Origin: Psococerastis gibbosa
Lineage: Eukaryota; Arthropoda; Insecta; Psocodea; Psocidae
DNA length: 64,000 bases
NCBI GenBank assembly: GCA_963971405.1
Contig: OZ020486.1
Coordinates: forward strand, 25,133,419-25,197,418
Direction of reading: 5' to 3'
Below the pieces are notes generated by a model. The model searched no databases, was not told the origin of the DNA, and worked only from the letters and a program-made list of their open reading frames with translations. Shown here one piece after another: positions 1-8,996 of the stretch. Numbering within the stretch: position 1 is the first letter of the stretch; every line of letters begins with the position of its first letter. The position numbers and the translations under genes were made by a program.

Positions 1-85
1 GCTACCCAACAGATAAAGTACCGAGTTTGAGCCGGGATAAGCGAAAAACAGTCTTTTCTGTGCAGGGCATAATCATCATTACATC

Positions 86-144
86 AAATTGCCATGATGA
101 TCGCCAATCTTCGATAGAAGAGGCATTTAAAGAAGAAAAAGAAG
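86..144 (+). mobile_element. 3' end of an RTE-like LINE (fragment)
   Basis: The stretch reads in one frame as Ile-Ala-Met-Met-Ile-Ala-Asn-Leu-Arg-stop, followed by an A/G-rich run of AAG-type repeats. The same string, slightly changed, closes the better-preserved RTE-like fragment at 22380-22860, and a third copy sits at 2008-2060 on the minus strand. RTE-clade LINEs end shortly after their ORF with a short simple-repeat tail, which fits. Only the last ~20 codons and the tail are present, so this is a 5'-truncated or decayed copy with no coding capacity. The element name is inferred from remembered family layout; the kinship of the three copies is seen directly. Confidence 0.5.
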
Positions 145-280
145 ATATCCAAAATGCAGAATATCAGTAATAACCGTCTAATAATGTAACCTTTAAAACC
201 AATTTCAAGTCGCCAAATTAATAAAAACTGTAGAAGATCCCCATGCACAAGACTAATCGTAACAAACAATATAACGAATG

Positions 281-370
281 AATTGACCTCTTCAGTCCAA
301 TCACTAAGTAATAACCTAATAGGTGCTTGTGTCGAGTTAAGATCCGTCTCCGATCGCCTGTACAAGCAGC
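281..370 (+). repeat. Dispersed repeat, CTCTTCAGTC / GTCTCCGATCG family, copy 1
   Basis: The order of blocks (GACCTCTTCAGTC, then CCTAATAGGTGCTTGTGTCG, then CGTCTCCGATCG, then TACAAGCA) recurs at 16270-16410 and 41595-41680 on this strand and at 8735-8903 and 39351-39460 on the other. It is a moderately diverged interspersed family of at least 150 bp. In the opposite orientation the best copies contain GGTGGTAGCGTGC, which resembles a pol III A box, so a decayed tRNA-derived SINE is possible, but no good B box is visible. Confidence 0.5.
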
Positions 371-1943
371 CAATACTGTTTCATTTGGTAGTTGGAAGGA
401 AAGATAATTAAGAAAAATAACGAATCGTGCTATAAAATGCAGCGCAGAACAGAAAAGAGACCAACTCTTTTAATTGCCAATTGAGCAGCAGCAATAACCG
501 TCAGGAAAAAATGATCAGGGGAACCAGCATTCACCTTTCACTCATTACCCAGCTTTCTTCCCCAATTAACAGTAAATTCAGGGGGGAGGAAAGGGGGTTC
601 TGTGGGGGGGGGGCCGAGGGTAGGGGAAGTTGTTATTTAAGGGACAACCAAGCTCTTAATTAGCGCGTCTTCATTAAATAAGAAAAATCATTTCATCGCA
701 TTTACAGTGAATCCCGTATTTATCTTCGAAAATTCCATAATGATGTTGGCTGGGACAGAAAGAAGCAAGTTTATTTACAGCAGAAGCAGCACCCGTGTGT
801 CAATTAGAACTCTAATGAGCTAATTAGCCAGCATTCAGAGAGGATTATGTGAGCAGAATGGCAGTAATCAGGGCAACCAGCCTTGAAAAAAAGTTTTTCT
901 CTCGTTTTTTTTTTTCATTTTGCGCTAGGTTGACAAACAATAATAATTAGCTAAGTAACTTAAGCTACCTAGTCATTTCCAATTTTATTGTAATTTAACA
1001 ATTAAGCTCTACTGACCCATTAAAATTAGAGGTGTTTCAGTTTAAACTAGTAGTAAAATAACAAGAATAAAACAGTACGGTACTGCACTCAGTATAAGTA
1101 TTGTACTATAGCAATTCGACAGTTTATTTTACGGGGAAAGAGAAAGTAAGCCTAACGGCCTAACATTAACAATTTCAATTGAAATAAACGAATAGGTATT
1201 CTGCGCTTTCATTTAATTTGGATTACGTTATCGATCCTCAGCTGAGGTTAGTTAACATATTTTGTATACGATCGTCGGAAGAATGCACATTACTTGTTCA
1301 CTATAAAAGAATAGTTATACGAGTGAAAAATGGTCATTTTCTCGCATAAGAACCAATTATAAATCCAGCTTGGTAGTTTCGTCATGGATCATAAAAACAG
1401 GATGTTGCTACTAGTAAACGCGTGGAAAGCTCCCACTTAGAGCCCGAGAAATATGACGGAGCCAGGAAAATCAGGTAGGCAGCCAATGGGTGATGAGACT
1501 TCTCATTACCTACCATCATCGTTTATTTCACAAATAAATTGAGATAACAGCTCTAATTACAGATTAAATTAATTAAATCAAATCTCTCTGCGTCATTCTG
1601 GCGCTCTAATGATGAGTCGGGGCAACGTACATGTGCGATTTAGCAGCGTCTATTAATATTATCGTCGTCCCACTCGAGAAATTAATTTGAGAAGAAACGG
1701 CTATATCATTATTTAGCGCTCAGGTTTAATCTTCGCAGAAGAGCTCGCGGAAATTTACGACAATCCATATTTCTCTGTATTCAAGTTAAAACATTCTTCA
1801 TGCATCATGCTACTTACCTATATTATGGTCATGATTGGCTGCTGCGGCTTTAAATACTCCTTATAATACTTACATACTTCGCGTGTCCATGGAAACACGC
1901 ATTTAAATGGGTTGTCCAAAATCGAGCAGCTTGGAGGGTTTAT
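371..1943. other. No gene seen; AT-rich sequence without recognised repeats
   Basis: No convincing reading frame or element ends are visible. A G-rich run lies at about 580-630. Between 690 and 1720 there are many ATTA/TAATTA words and unrepeated sequence, so part of this could be conserved non-coding DNA, but nothing in the sequence alone proves it. Confidence 0.4.
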
Positions 1944-1980
1944 AATGCCAACCAATCGTTGAGATTGTGACCTTGGAATA
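1944..1980 (+). mobile_element. 3' end of a LINE, Ala-Asn-Gln-Ser-Leu type (fragment)
   Basis: This reads Asn-Ala-Asn-Gln-Ser-Leu-Arg-Leu-stop, then CCTTGGAATAA. The same terminal peptide and tail start occur at 7834-7897 and in altered form at 63600-63696. All three lie on the plus strand. The similarity, and a tail of AAG repeats in the second copy, mark it as the 3' terminus of a LINE family related to, but distinct from, the one at 86-144. It abuts the inverted RTE fragment at 2008-2060, so two LINE tails face each other here. Confidence 0.45.
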
Positions 1981-2007
1981 AAAAATATTGTACCTAGACA
2001 TATGTTT

Positions 2008-2060
2008 ATCAATCTTCTTATTCTTCGAATGCCTTTTCCATCGAAGATCATGGCAATCTT
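2008..2060 (-). mobile_element. 3' end of an RTE-like LINE, inverted copy
   Basis: Read on the minus strand, AAGATTGCCATGATCTTCGA is followed by GGCATTCGAAGAATAAG. This matches the end of the fragments at 86-144 and 22795-22850 with a short deletion. It faces the other LINE tail at 1944-1980. It is non-coding debris. Confidence 0.45.
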
Positions 2061-2486
2061 AGACACTTAGATACCGTAATTCGAACTCCCCAAAAGGAAG
2101 TCAAGCTTGTAGAGTATTGAATGTATTTAGTCATTAATGATAACTGTCCTAGGGAATTGTAATGCGTTGCCTTCTGCATACTATGCCGTTGACTCTTCAT
2201 TGAGTTCCTCCGCCTTCGGGGACCAACCCTAGGACATAAGGGTGCCGTAGTAGTGGTTGCTTGATCCAGTCTTAGACTATCTTAATGTGAGACCATATGT
2301 ACAACGGTTACACAATCATGATAAACATGACTAGGTAGTTCTGGCTTCAGTCTTTAATTTTTGGCAACTCGCATCAAGGTAGTTTAAGTAAATAGGCAAA
2401 CCAAACTTACTGGATTCACACAAAATGTCCTACGCAGGCCCTGAATAATACATTGGAATCACGACGAAAGCGTCGAAATAGCGGTG
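2061..2486. other. Unassigned sequence upstream of the 2487 open frame
   Basis: There is no repeat partner within the window. A GC-richer part at 2200-2260 contains CCTTCGGGGACC and GCCGTAGTAGTGG. It could be leader sequence of an unknown transcript or retroelement, but no promoter element is clear. Confidence 0.25.
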
Positions 2487-2768
2487 ATGGCGGAGAGCTC
2501 CCCTATAATTAGCAGCGGCGAGAGAAAAAGCCCTAAACCCGATGGTATCACAGTAATACCATGGTACAATTACCCTCGGGGGTACAACCATACTGGATCA
2601 ACCTTTCAAGGCTGGCACCACAACCTCCGTGATTTAAGATACAATATGTTGCAACCACGAACCATAGGTACTCGGCCTCGGGGAGGAATTCCTACCCGAA
2701 GCTTCAAATTCCTCTCATACACGCATGCAGTATACTGGAAGTATGTACATACTGTAAGTAATTTAAGG
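2487..2768 (+). CDS. Possible first coding exon, unknown product (weak)
   Basis: An ATG at 2487 opens a frame that runs 94 codons with no stop (stop at 2769). The composition is protein-like (several Trp, Tyr and Pro-Arg-Gly) and unlike the AT-rich surroundings. Just before the stop there are two 5' splice-site-like strings, CTGTAAGT near 2752 and AAGGTAAGC near 2767, so this could be an exon that continues elsewhere. No domain is recognised. Against it: there is no partner exon in view, and a GC-richer ORF can also come from the 5' part of a retroelement. The start of the frame (AGCAGCGGCGAG) superficially recalls large-subunit rRNA, but the flanks do not. Confidence 0.22.
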
Positions 2769-2800
2769 TAAGCGAGTACAAAAATACGATTTTCTTTCAA

Positions 2801-3387
2801 AATAAACTAGCTACTAGTAATAACTAGCTCAGCACTTTCACACTTTATTATTTGCCAAACTTTCTCTTGTGAATATAGGTTTAGGTAATGCTAGGTAATT
2901 CTTACAATTCAGAAAACGCTATGAACTTTTGGAAATACGTAGTAGGGTACAGCCATTCAGTAAGAACAGCCCAAATTCACAATAAATAGTATTCAATTAA
3001 AGTAATTTCATCGTCTGAATTTAATTTTAAAGATATTACACCTTCCACCCGATTTCGATCAATATTGTAAGAATTTTTTATTGACAGATTTACCCTATCA
3101 AAGTATGTGAATTTGAAAACTTCAATTTCTACAGCTCCGTATTGAATTGGTTGCAGCTGATATTACCGTTCAACCGTTGAGATTAGCAAATCAAACAAGG
3201 AATGAAATTGAGTAGGCTATGACTTTAATCGGGAGGAGGTTTTCAAATTTACATCGTATAAATAATAAAGGGGCAATCTCAGTTAACTACAGTATACAAT
3301 ATTAAGCTCGTCATTACAATTTTAGGTCCCTTTAAGCTTAAAACAACTTTAGATAGGTACTACTCTTAAGTATCTAATTAAAACACA
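2801..3387. other. No gene or repeat seen
   Basis: This is AT-rich sequence with many stops in all frames and no internal repetition that I can see. Confidence 0.4.
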
Positions 3388-3500
3388 AGCCAACTTATTG
3401 GATATTAGCCAATAGGAAGCAGATGGGCTTGCACCTGACACTTTTTAAACCCCTTTTTGCAATAATATGATTGTGCAACAGTGCTTATAAAATAGCAGCT
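3388..3500 (-). repeat. Dispersed repeat shared with 56803-56912 (inverted)
   Basis: The string from AACTTATTGGATATTAGCC through GGGCTTGCACCTGACACTTT to GCAACAGTGCTTATAAAATAG is present in reverse complement at 56803-56912. Over about 110 bp the copies agree in most positions with small indels. The family and ends are unknown. The 56.8 kb copy is followed by an AATAAATGAATGAATG tail, suggesting it is the 3' end of a LINE or SINE, which would put this copy on the minus strand. Confidence 0.5.
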
Positions 3501-4254
3501 TTATCGTACGAGGTGCACTAGGGACTCACTAAAATTAAATAGCCTCATTAGCCTCAATCTTCCCCACTTAGGATTATTCCTAAGACTTACAGCTGTTTAA
3601 ATCATCGAAGTTGGCTTCGCTGGAGTCTTTCGACAACCCCGCAAACCCACATGACAACTCCATCGTATTTTTGGAGAACTTAGTTGAGTGACATCCGGCA
3701 CGAAGCCGTATATCAAGTAAGCTATGGCATATGTTAATTGCTACTGCTATTTTTGTCAGAACACCCATGCTATTGTGTAGCAATTCTCTCAGCTGTAAGG
3801 CCTGTAACTTATTTTAGAATAATGCTCACAATTCGTATACTCAGAAAATATAATTTTGTTTGGCCCTATTGAGCTAGACCTATACGTATTTTATGTCAAA
3901 TTTGTTAAAAACTAAACGGCTGTTGCAACATTCAGACTGTAGTTGCCGGTCTGCATATACACTATGACCTGCTGAAAATTATATAACCAATAGAATATAT
4001 TTCTTAGAGCATCATGCCGCATGCTGGTGCTACTACTGTGTATGATACATGGTTTTTTGATTATTAGGTAATTCAACCTACCTCACTTGGCATAGAGAAC
4101 TGGATTAGGTGGTCGTGGGCCCGATTCTAAGCAAACCACGATTGTTTCATTACTGAAAAGAAAAGAATCAAAATAATAATAGTTTATATTTTAACAACAA
4201 GGATCTTATTTTATTACAAAAAATAAATAATGACATTTTTCTAATTTCTATTAC
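3501..4254. other. No gene seen
   Basis: A minus-strand open frame of 67 codons at 3580-3783 has ordinary composition but no recognisable motif or splice context, and I do not call it a gene. No repeat partner was noticed. Confidence 0.35.
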
Positions 4255-4415
4255 TAAGACAACCCAGCGGAGTTAGGGTTATAAAGCCCTATCTTACACG
4301 CAAGTATTGCTTTACATGCCCTCCGAAGCCTGGCCAGAAAATGTAGCATGTTTGGGACTCGAACCAATAACCTTGCGGGTGAAAGTCAGAGTCCGTACCA
4401 CTACTCTACATGTCC
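4255..4415 (-). mobile_element. tRNA-derived SINE, family S1, copy 1
   Basis: On the minus strand this begins with a tRNA-like head. An A-box-like TAGTGGTACGG is followed about 40 bases later by a near-perfect pol III B box, GGTTCGAGTCCC. The body (TTCGGAGGGCATGTAAAGCA, then GGGCTTTATAACCCTAACTCC, then CTTAGTAATAGAAA) matches the copy at 56595-56800. That copy ends in TTTA repeats; here the tail is a decayed T/A-rich run. The head, body and simple-repeat tail make a standard SINE. It is presumably transcribed by RNA polymerase III when intact; current activity is not suggested, given the divergence between copies. Confidence 0.75.
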
Positions 4416-4550
4416 TGTCACAATCTGAGTGATTATGATAGTGCCTCAGTGACAGTGTAGACAGCTTTCTCTAATAAGAGATGGTGTCTAAGTAATTTAG
4501 GGAAGTTGGTAGCATTTCTCGCAGTTCTCAGTTCATTCGGGAGTTTATTT

Positions 4551-4602
4551 AAGGCGCCTATTCCACCTACGTCAATAGTCAATAGGTGGAATACGCGCCT
4601 TA
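4551..4602. repeat. Miniature foldback related to 53272-53409
   Basis: AAGGCGCCTATTCCACCTAC runs into a short spacer (GTCAATAGTCA) and then ATAGGTGGAATACGCGCCTT, making a ~50-base hairpin. The arms share GGCGC, TATTCCACCTACGTCAATAG with the larger foldback at 53272-53409. It looks like a deletion product keeping only the outer ends. Confidence 0.55.
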
Positions 4603-4743
4603 GGTAGACAAATCTTTGTAGTATAGAACCCAATAGCTCACACTCGGCTGAGCGTGGTGCTGGCCGTACCAGGTCCCCCCTTTGCCTCTTGTTGTAGGTG
4701 TGGGTATCCCCACTTTGCTTAAATTTCCCACACACGTCAGGCC

Positions 4744-5147
4744 TTAAGAGGACATGCTACGTAGAAAATGAGCACCCCATTTTTTTTTGTTTTTATTGAC
4801 TTTTTTATTTTTTATTTAATTAACAAAGCAAGTCATTAAAAATTTGGCTCATGGAAGTTGTAGAAGACTGCTTCATGCATCATGTAATAGGTAATATTAA
4901 ATTTTTGGTACCTTAGTTCTTTCATAAATACCAGAATGGACTAAAATTATGCGTATTCTGGGATTTTTGGAAGAACTACAAAACCGAAAAGTAAAAATAC
5001 TCGAGTATATGATGCACGAAGTAGTCTTCTACAACTTCCATGAGCCAAATCTTTAATGACTTGCTTTGTTAATTAAATCATAAATAAAAAGTCCATAAAA
5101 ACAACAAATTTTGGGATGCTCATTTTCTGCGTAGCACGTCCTCTTAA
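4744..5147. mobile_element. TTAA-flanked foldback MITE, family M1, complete copy
   Basis: A 396-bp element (4748-5143) sits between TTAA at 4744 and TTAA at 5144. Its ends, GAGGACATGCTACGTAGAAA on the left and the near-complement ending GTAGCACGTCCTC on the right, start a very long inverted repeat. Inner blocks such as TTAACAAAGCAAGTCATTAA and CATGGAAGTTGTAGAAGAC recur inverted on the right, so most of the element folds on itself. TTAA flanks are typical of piggyBac-type and some other cut-and-paste transposition. It has no coding capacity. Further copies lie at 18485-18811 and 25153-25880. Confidence 0.7.
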
Positions 5148-5151
5148 GACA

Positions 5152-5703
5152 CGTAAAATGCATCTATATAAGTAAAGACTTGGGGCTGTCATGATTTTTT
5201 TATGTTATGAAGTGAGAGCGACAACCATCCCGAGGTCCCAGTTTTAACAAATAGCAGACTCTTTTGGAGCCTGAGTACAGCGTCCATATTTCCAGCGGAG
5301 GTCCCTACCCAGGCCAATATTAGCACTACAAACCACAGCATTTCTAAGAAGGCTTTGCACATTTAAAAACGAAACCGCACCGCAAACCTTATCCTTGCAA
5401 TTAGGTAATTGCGAGTATTTTCAATGCCCTGATAACCAAACCACAGACCGGAATATCACATTTCAGCAATTTTAATCAACCATATTTTGTAGGCTTTATT
5501 TTTTTTAGACAAACAGCAAGTCACTAGATTTAACAGGTATCTCCATTGATGCCTACAATTACCAACTGCACAACGACTAGCTGGCAATCACCACATTCAT
5601 CTCCCTAACAACCGGCCACTGCCCTCATCTCTAATACGTAGGTACTCGACAACATCTCTCATACTCTAACCTGGCAGTCCCCTGTTTAAGGCATCGGTCT
5701 GTA
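5152..5703. other. No gene or repeat seen
   Basis: This is unremarkable sequence between two foldbacks. Frames are short on both strands. Confidence 0.35.
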
Positions 5704-5851
5704 GAAGAACCAGTGGAATCCGGGCTGATGGGCCGTGATCGATGTGAAAGTTAACTTCCAAACGTTTCGTCGACCGCAGCTGTTGACGAAACGTTTAGAA
5801 GTTCCTTTCATATCGACCACAGCCCATCAGCCTGGATTCTACTGGTTCTTC
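5704..5851. mobile_element. Near-perfect 148-bp foldback, orphan family
   Basis: GAAGAACCAGTGGAATCCGG on the left is mirrored by CCTGGATTCTACTGGTTCTTC on the right, and the pairing runs inward through GGCTGATGGGC, TGAAAG and AACGTTTCGTC to a loop of about 8 bases near 5775-5782. Each arm is ~70 bases with few mismatches. It is richer in GC than its surroundings. No second copy was found here and no clear TSD, so the class is unknown. RNA from it would form a long hairpin. Confidence 0.65.
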
Positions 5852-6002
5852 ATATGACTCCGGCAACTACCAGCAACTTCCGCAAGAGTAAGGGAAACTT
5901 ATGGTTTACAAGCAGCCAAGAAGGCCCTAGAGTGCCTCTTGACAATCAGGCACTATCGCACTTAGGGCAAAATTTAGTATAGTAAAGAAGAATGGCTGCG
6001 TA

Positions 6003-6362
6003 ACTCGTATCTGTACTTGGTTAAGTCATGCTTTCGCCTGTTTCATTGTGTCCATGGTAAGTTTGTTCCATTGAGGACGTATACCAGTTTGCCAACGACC
6101 AAAAATTCAAACGGGGAAACAATACAAATAATGTCCGAAATCTATGGGGTCGTTGGCATTGGACAAGGGATCTATGGGCCACTATAAGTTGGTCTGGGTC
6201 CATAAAAACGTCCTTCAGGACATTACTAAATCAACTAATAGGGCAACAGCTGCAACCAAGAAACATGGTGAGCACGGGAATCGAACCCACGATCTTTATT
6301 TTATAATACGTGTAATAAGCAACACGCCGCCCCGGTAATACAATGATTGTCCTGCGCTCACC
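6003..6362 (-). mobile_element. tRNA-headed SINE, family S2, full-length copy
   Basis: On the minus strand a tRNA-like head (6362 down to 6267) runs into a ~260-bp body that begins TTTTTATGGACCCAGACC and ends GTACAGATACGAG. The body matches three further copies, at 15427-15680, 26124-26610 and 57110-57372, all lacking the head. This is the only copy showing how the element starts. The body carries an open frame beginning at the ATG in TTTATGGACCC, 60 codons here and 71 in the 15.4 kb copy, with the same start and end peptides (Met-Asp-Pro-Asp and Glu-Thr-Gly-Glu-Ser-Met-Thr). Whether that frame ever coded is unknown. Confidence 0.7.
6267..6362 (-). promoter_or_regulatory. tRNA-like head with internal pol III promoter
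   Basis: The first seven bases, GGTGAGC, pair exactly with the last seven, GCTCACC, as an acceptor stem. A T arm precedes the 3' strand: stem GTGGG with partly wobble partner CCCGT around the loop TTCGATT, containing the B box GGTTCGATTCCC. The head is 96 nt, too long for a plain tRNA, and no clean anticodon arm can be drawn. It is therefore read as the promoter head of the SINE and not as a working tRNA gene. Confidence 0.6.
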
Positions 6363-7833
6363 AAGATTGTCTTAGTTTCCTATTGCAAATTACACTAAGT
6401 TGCATTATTTTACTAGAATCTACAGAACAACCAAATAAACTACTAGTACTAGTAATATAATAGGAATTAACAGCCATGGGCTAGGCTCTATATGACTGTA
6501 TGTAAACTAACTGGCTACTGTATAACTGAAGAAAATTCATTTTGAAAGCGTAACACAATATGAGCGTGTAAACCCCCCTCCCTTTCCTTCAGGTAACTCT
6601 TGGAACCTCAGCGACAACCTTATGTTGATTTAACAGGAAAAATTAATGAGAAGGTAGAGTGTGAGTATAATACGCAGTAAATTAATTTGAATATTGGCGG
6701 TACACACGTGGGGAGGGGAGGGAGGGGGGTGGCAGTAGTGGGGTAACCAACCGACACAGCGCAGCTAATTAAGTTGGGGGGATATTTCATTAACGCGTTA
6801 CCCCCCTCGCCCCCACCACCCGGCTTCATATTGTCTGAAAGGCTCTTGCATTCCACGACCGACTCCTTTCTCCTTCCCGCCTTCTGCTGCCACGGGTCTC
6901 CCTATCTCTGTCTTGTTCCCCGTTCAACTGGACGTCTTTCCCGAATCCTGGGGCGAAATAAGCTAGTCAAGAGAGGGTGCTACATTTCAAGGGGCTGGAA
7001 AATTGATTTTAAAGACCAGGCATTCTCGTGCTCATTCAAAGGAAAACGTAGAATTTTCATTTAAAATGAATGAGAGGATAGTGGAATGTAGAGAATTAAT
7101 CAAAGACAAATTTTCGGTATGGGGGATTGCAGCTGTAGGGTCCCTCATTTCAATGTTTTATGTTGTTGCTTGCTCTTGTTTTACCATCCATACTAGGCCA
7201 CTTGTTTATTGTTAGTTCCTTGGCTTGTCTCAAAAATGGTACTATATACTACTCTTATGTATCGTGCCTACAACGTCCCTGATACCAGTACTATGAATCA
7301 GTTCCTCGAGACCCATCTCATTAAAGCGGACAAGGATTTTCATGGGATTAGACTAACTTTTTGGCACACCTTCCCTTAGCTCAATTAACAGAAAAAGCTA
7401 TATTTGAGTGGCATAGAAGCAAAACGGGCCAAGTCCACAAATTTTTGAAATTGCGTTTTTGGCGCCTATAGATGCGTCTGGTTGAAATCTATCCATTGTA
7501 TTTATTCTCAGAAGCTAATTCTGGCATAGTAGCACTCAGCTAGTTTCTTTGGCTCTCCTGAAATATAAATTGAAATGGACTTAACCAACACCACACCACT
7601 TATTTTTGCTTTACTGTGGTCCGAGTGCCCGTCCTATTGTGTATCCACTCAACAACCTCCTCACACACTTGTCAGCTCCTACCAGACAAGCAATTTGCCC
7701 ATTATCGCATGCCACTGGCACCTCCAATGCGTACAAGGTTACTTATACCACTAACAGCGGAAAATTGCCACGTGACTACAATTCTTGCATATTTACTAGC
7801 TGCTGTGAATAGAGCCCACTAATTGTTGTATGT
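6363..7833. other. No gene called; G/C-skewed patch at 6560-6960
   Basis: The segment 6700-6950 has G runs followed by a C/T-rich stretch and overlapping short frames, none with recognisable motifs. Two frames of 68 codons overlap at 7606-7822, a sign of chance openness. No repeat partner was noted. Confidence 0.3.
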
Positions 7834-7897
7834 TGAGGACGATATGCAGGGAGTTGCTGCCAACCAATCGCTAAGATTGTAACCTTAAGAAGAAGAA
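7834..7897 (+). mobile_element. 3' end of a LINE, Ala-Asn-Gln-Ser-Leu type (fragment)
   Basis: This reads Glu-Asp-Asp-Met-Gln-Gly-Val-Ala-Ala-Asn-Gln-Ser-Leu-Arg-Leu-stop, then CCTTAAGAAGAAG. The terminal peptide and tail match 1944-1980. It is the last coding bases and the start of an AAG tail of a LINE, with nothing else preserved. Confidence 0.5.
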
Positions 7898-8734
7898 TTG
7901 TTGTATGAAACTACATAATAGTGAGGGGATATCAAAGACCTAGAGTTAGACTATAGAGGGAAAATATTGTAAAATTAATTATCTCTCTAACCGAGACAGG
8001 TACTAGGGCACGACAGGTCAACCAACACCTTACCTGTACCTCATTTCCTCTACCTCAGGGAACATTCGTGATGCGGTCCCTAGTCAGCCAAGTTCAAAGT
8101 GTAAGTTGATATTAGAATGCATGCCCAGATTAGTACTTCTGCTCTCATTTTTCGAGTTAAAAATCCCTCCCAACGCCAAAGAAATAAGGCACCTCTCAGG
8201 GGTTGTTTTAGTTATTAGGTGTGAGCCAGGCTAGCTATACAAATCAAGAAAGGCTTATACTGTTGTATGTAAACCAATTTATAATCAAAATATTTGTACA
8301 ACAGACTAATAAAAACGTGTACAGTACGTAGGTACGTAACTATTGTATAGCAGTAGGTAAATAGGCTAGCTTTGAATAGAACAACGGATTGGATCATGAA
8401 ATTAATACCTACCTACGGATGTACCTTGCTCGGTAATACACGTGGACAGTATCAGCAAGGACAAAGAGGTATCTCATATAATAATAATAATGGAGATAGG
8501 ACTAGATAGACCTCACACGCCTGTCTGAGACCCAGTCAGAACTAATTGAAATTTACAGCTTTCATCAATTTTTTATATCCAACTTTTTTTGTTACTGTTG
8601 TCATTGTATATTACTAATATATTATCGGTATACATTACAATTATTGCATCGCACATAATATACAGTATATTGAACTATTTTGAACTACCTTTTATTCTTA
8701 AAATCACAGGCAGAAGACAGTTTTAATTTAGCGA
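7898..8734. other. No gene seen
   Basis: AT-rich sequence with a short ATA/AAT run near 8478. No open frame of interest. Confidence 0.35.
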
Positions 8735-8903
8735 CTTCGGTGGCAAGGTGGAAGCGTGCTTGTGCGTGTCTCTATACACCTTGCGGTCGGAGACGTGTCG
8801 TAACAAGTACCTATTAGGTTACTTGGTGAGGCGATTGAAGAGGTTAATCGGATACATACATTAAATTGTTTGTAGGCGATTTAACCTTAAACAATTTTTG
8901 CTT
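8735..8903 (-). repeat. Dispersed repeat, CTCTTCAGTC family, long copy
   Basis: Read on the minus strand it has AACCTCTTCAATCGCC, CCTAATAGGTACTTGTTACG and CGTCTCCGACCGC in the order of the copies at 281-370 and 16270-16410. It extends them at the far end with CAAGCACGCTTCCACCTTGCC and at the near end with AACCTTAAACAAT. This and 16270-16410 are the longest copies. Confidence 0.55.
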
Positions 8904-8996
8904 TGCATCGGTATGCGCATACTGTATTATAGGTCTAATAATAGCACCTAATTCATCAATACATTTTGGATATTAACAGAGTAAAGAATAAAAATA

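Noticed and set aside
2484..2560. Large-subunit rRNA fragment suggested by AGCAGCGGCGAG and AAAAGCCC
   Set aside because: The match covers only short words; sequence before and after does not follow rRNA order.
6267..6362. A functional tRNA gene
   Set aside because: Acceptor and T arms are good, but the length is 96 nt, no clean anticodon arm can be drawn, and it continues into a SINE body.
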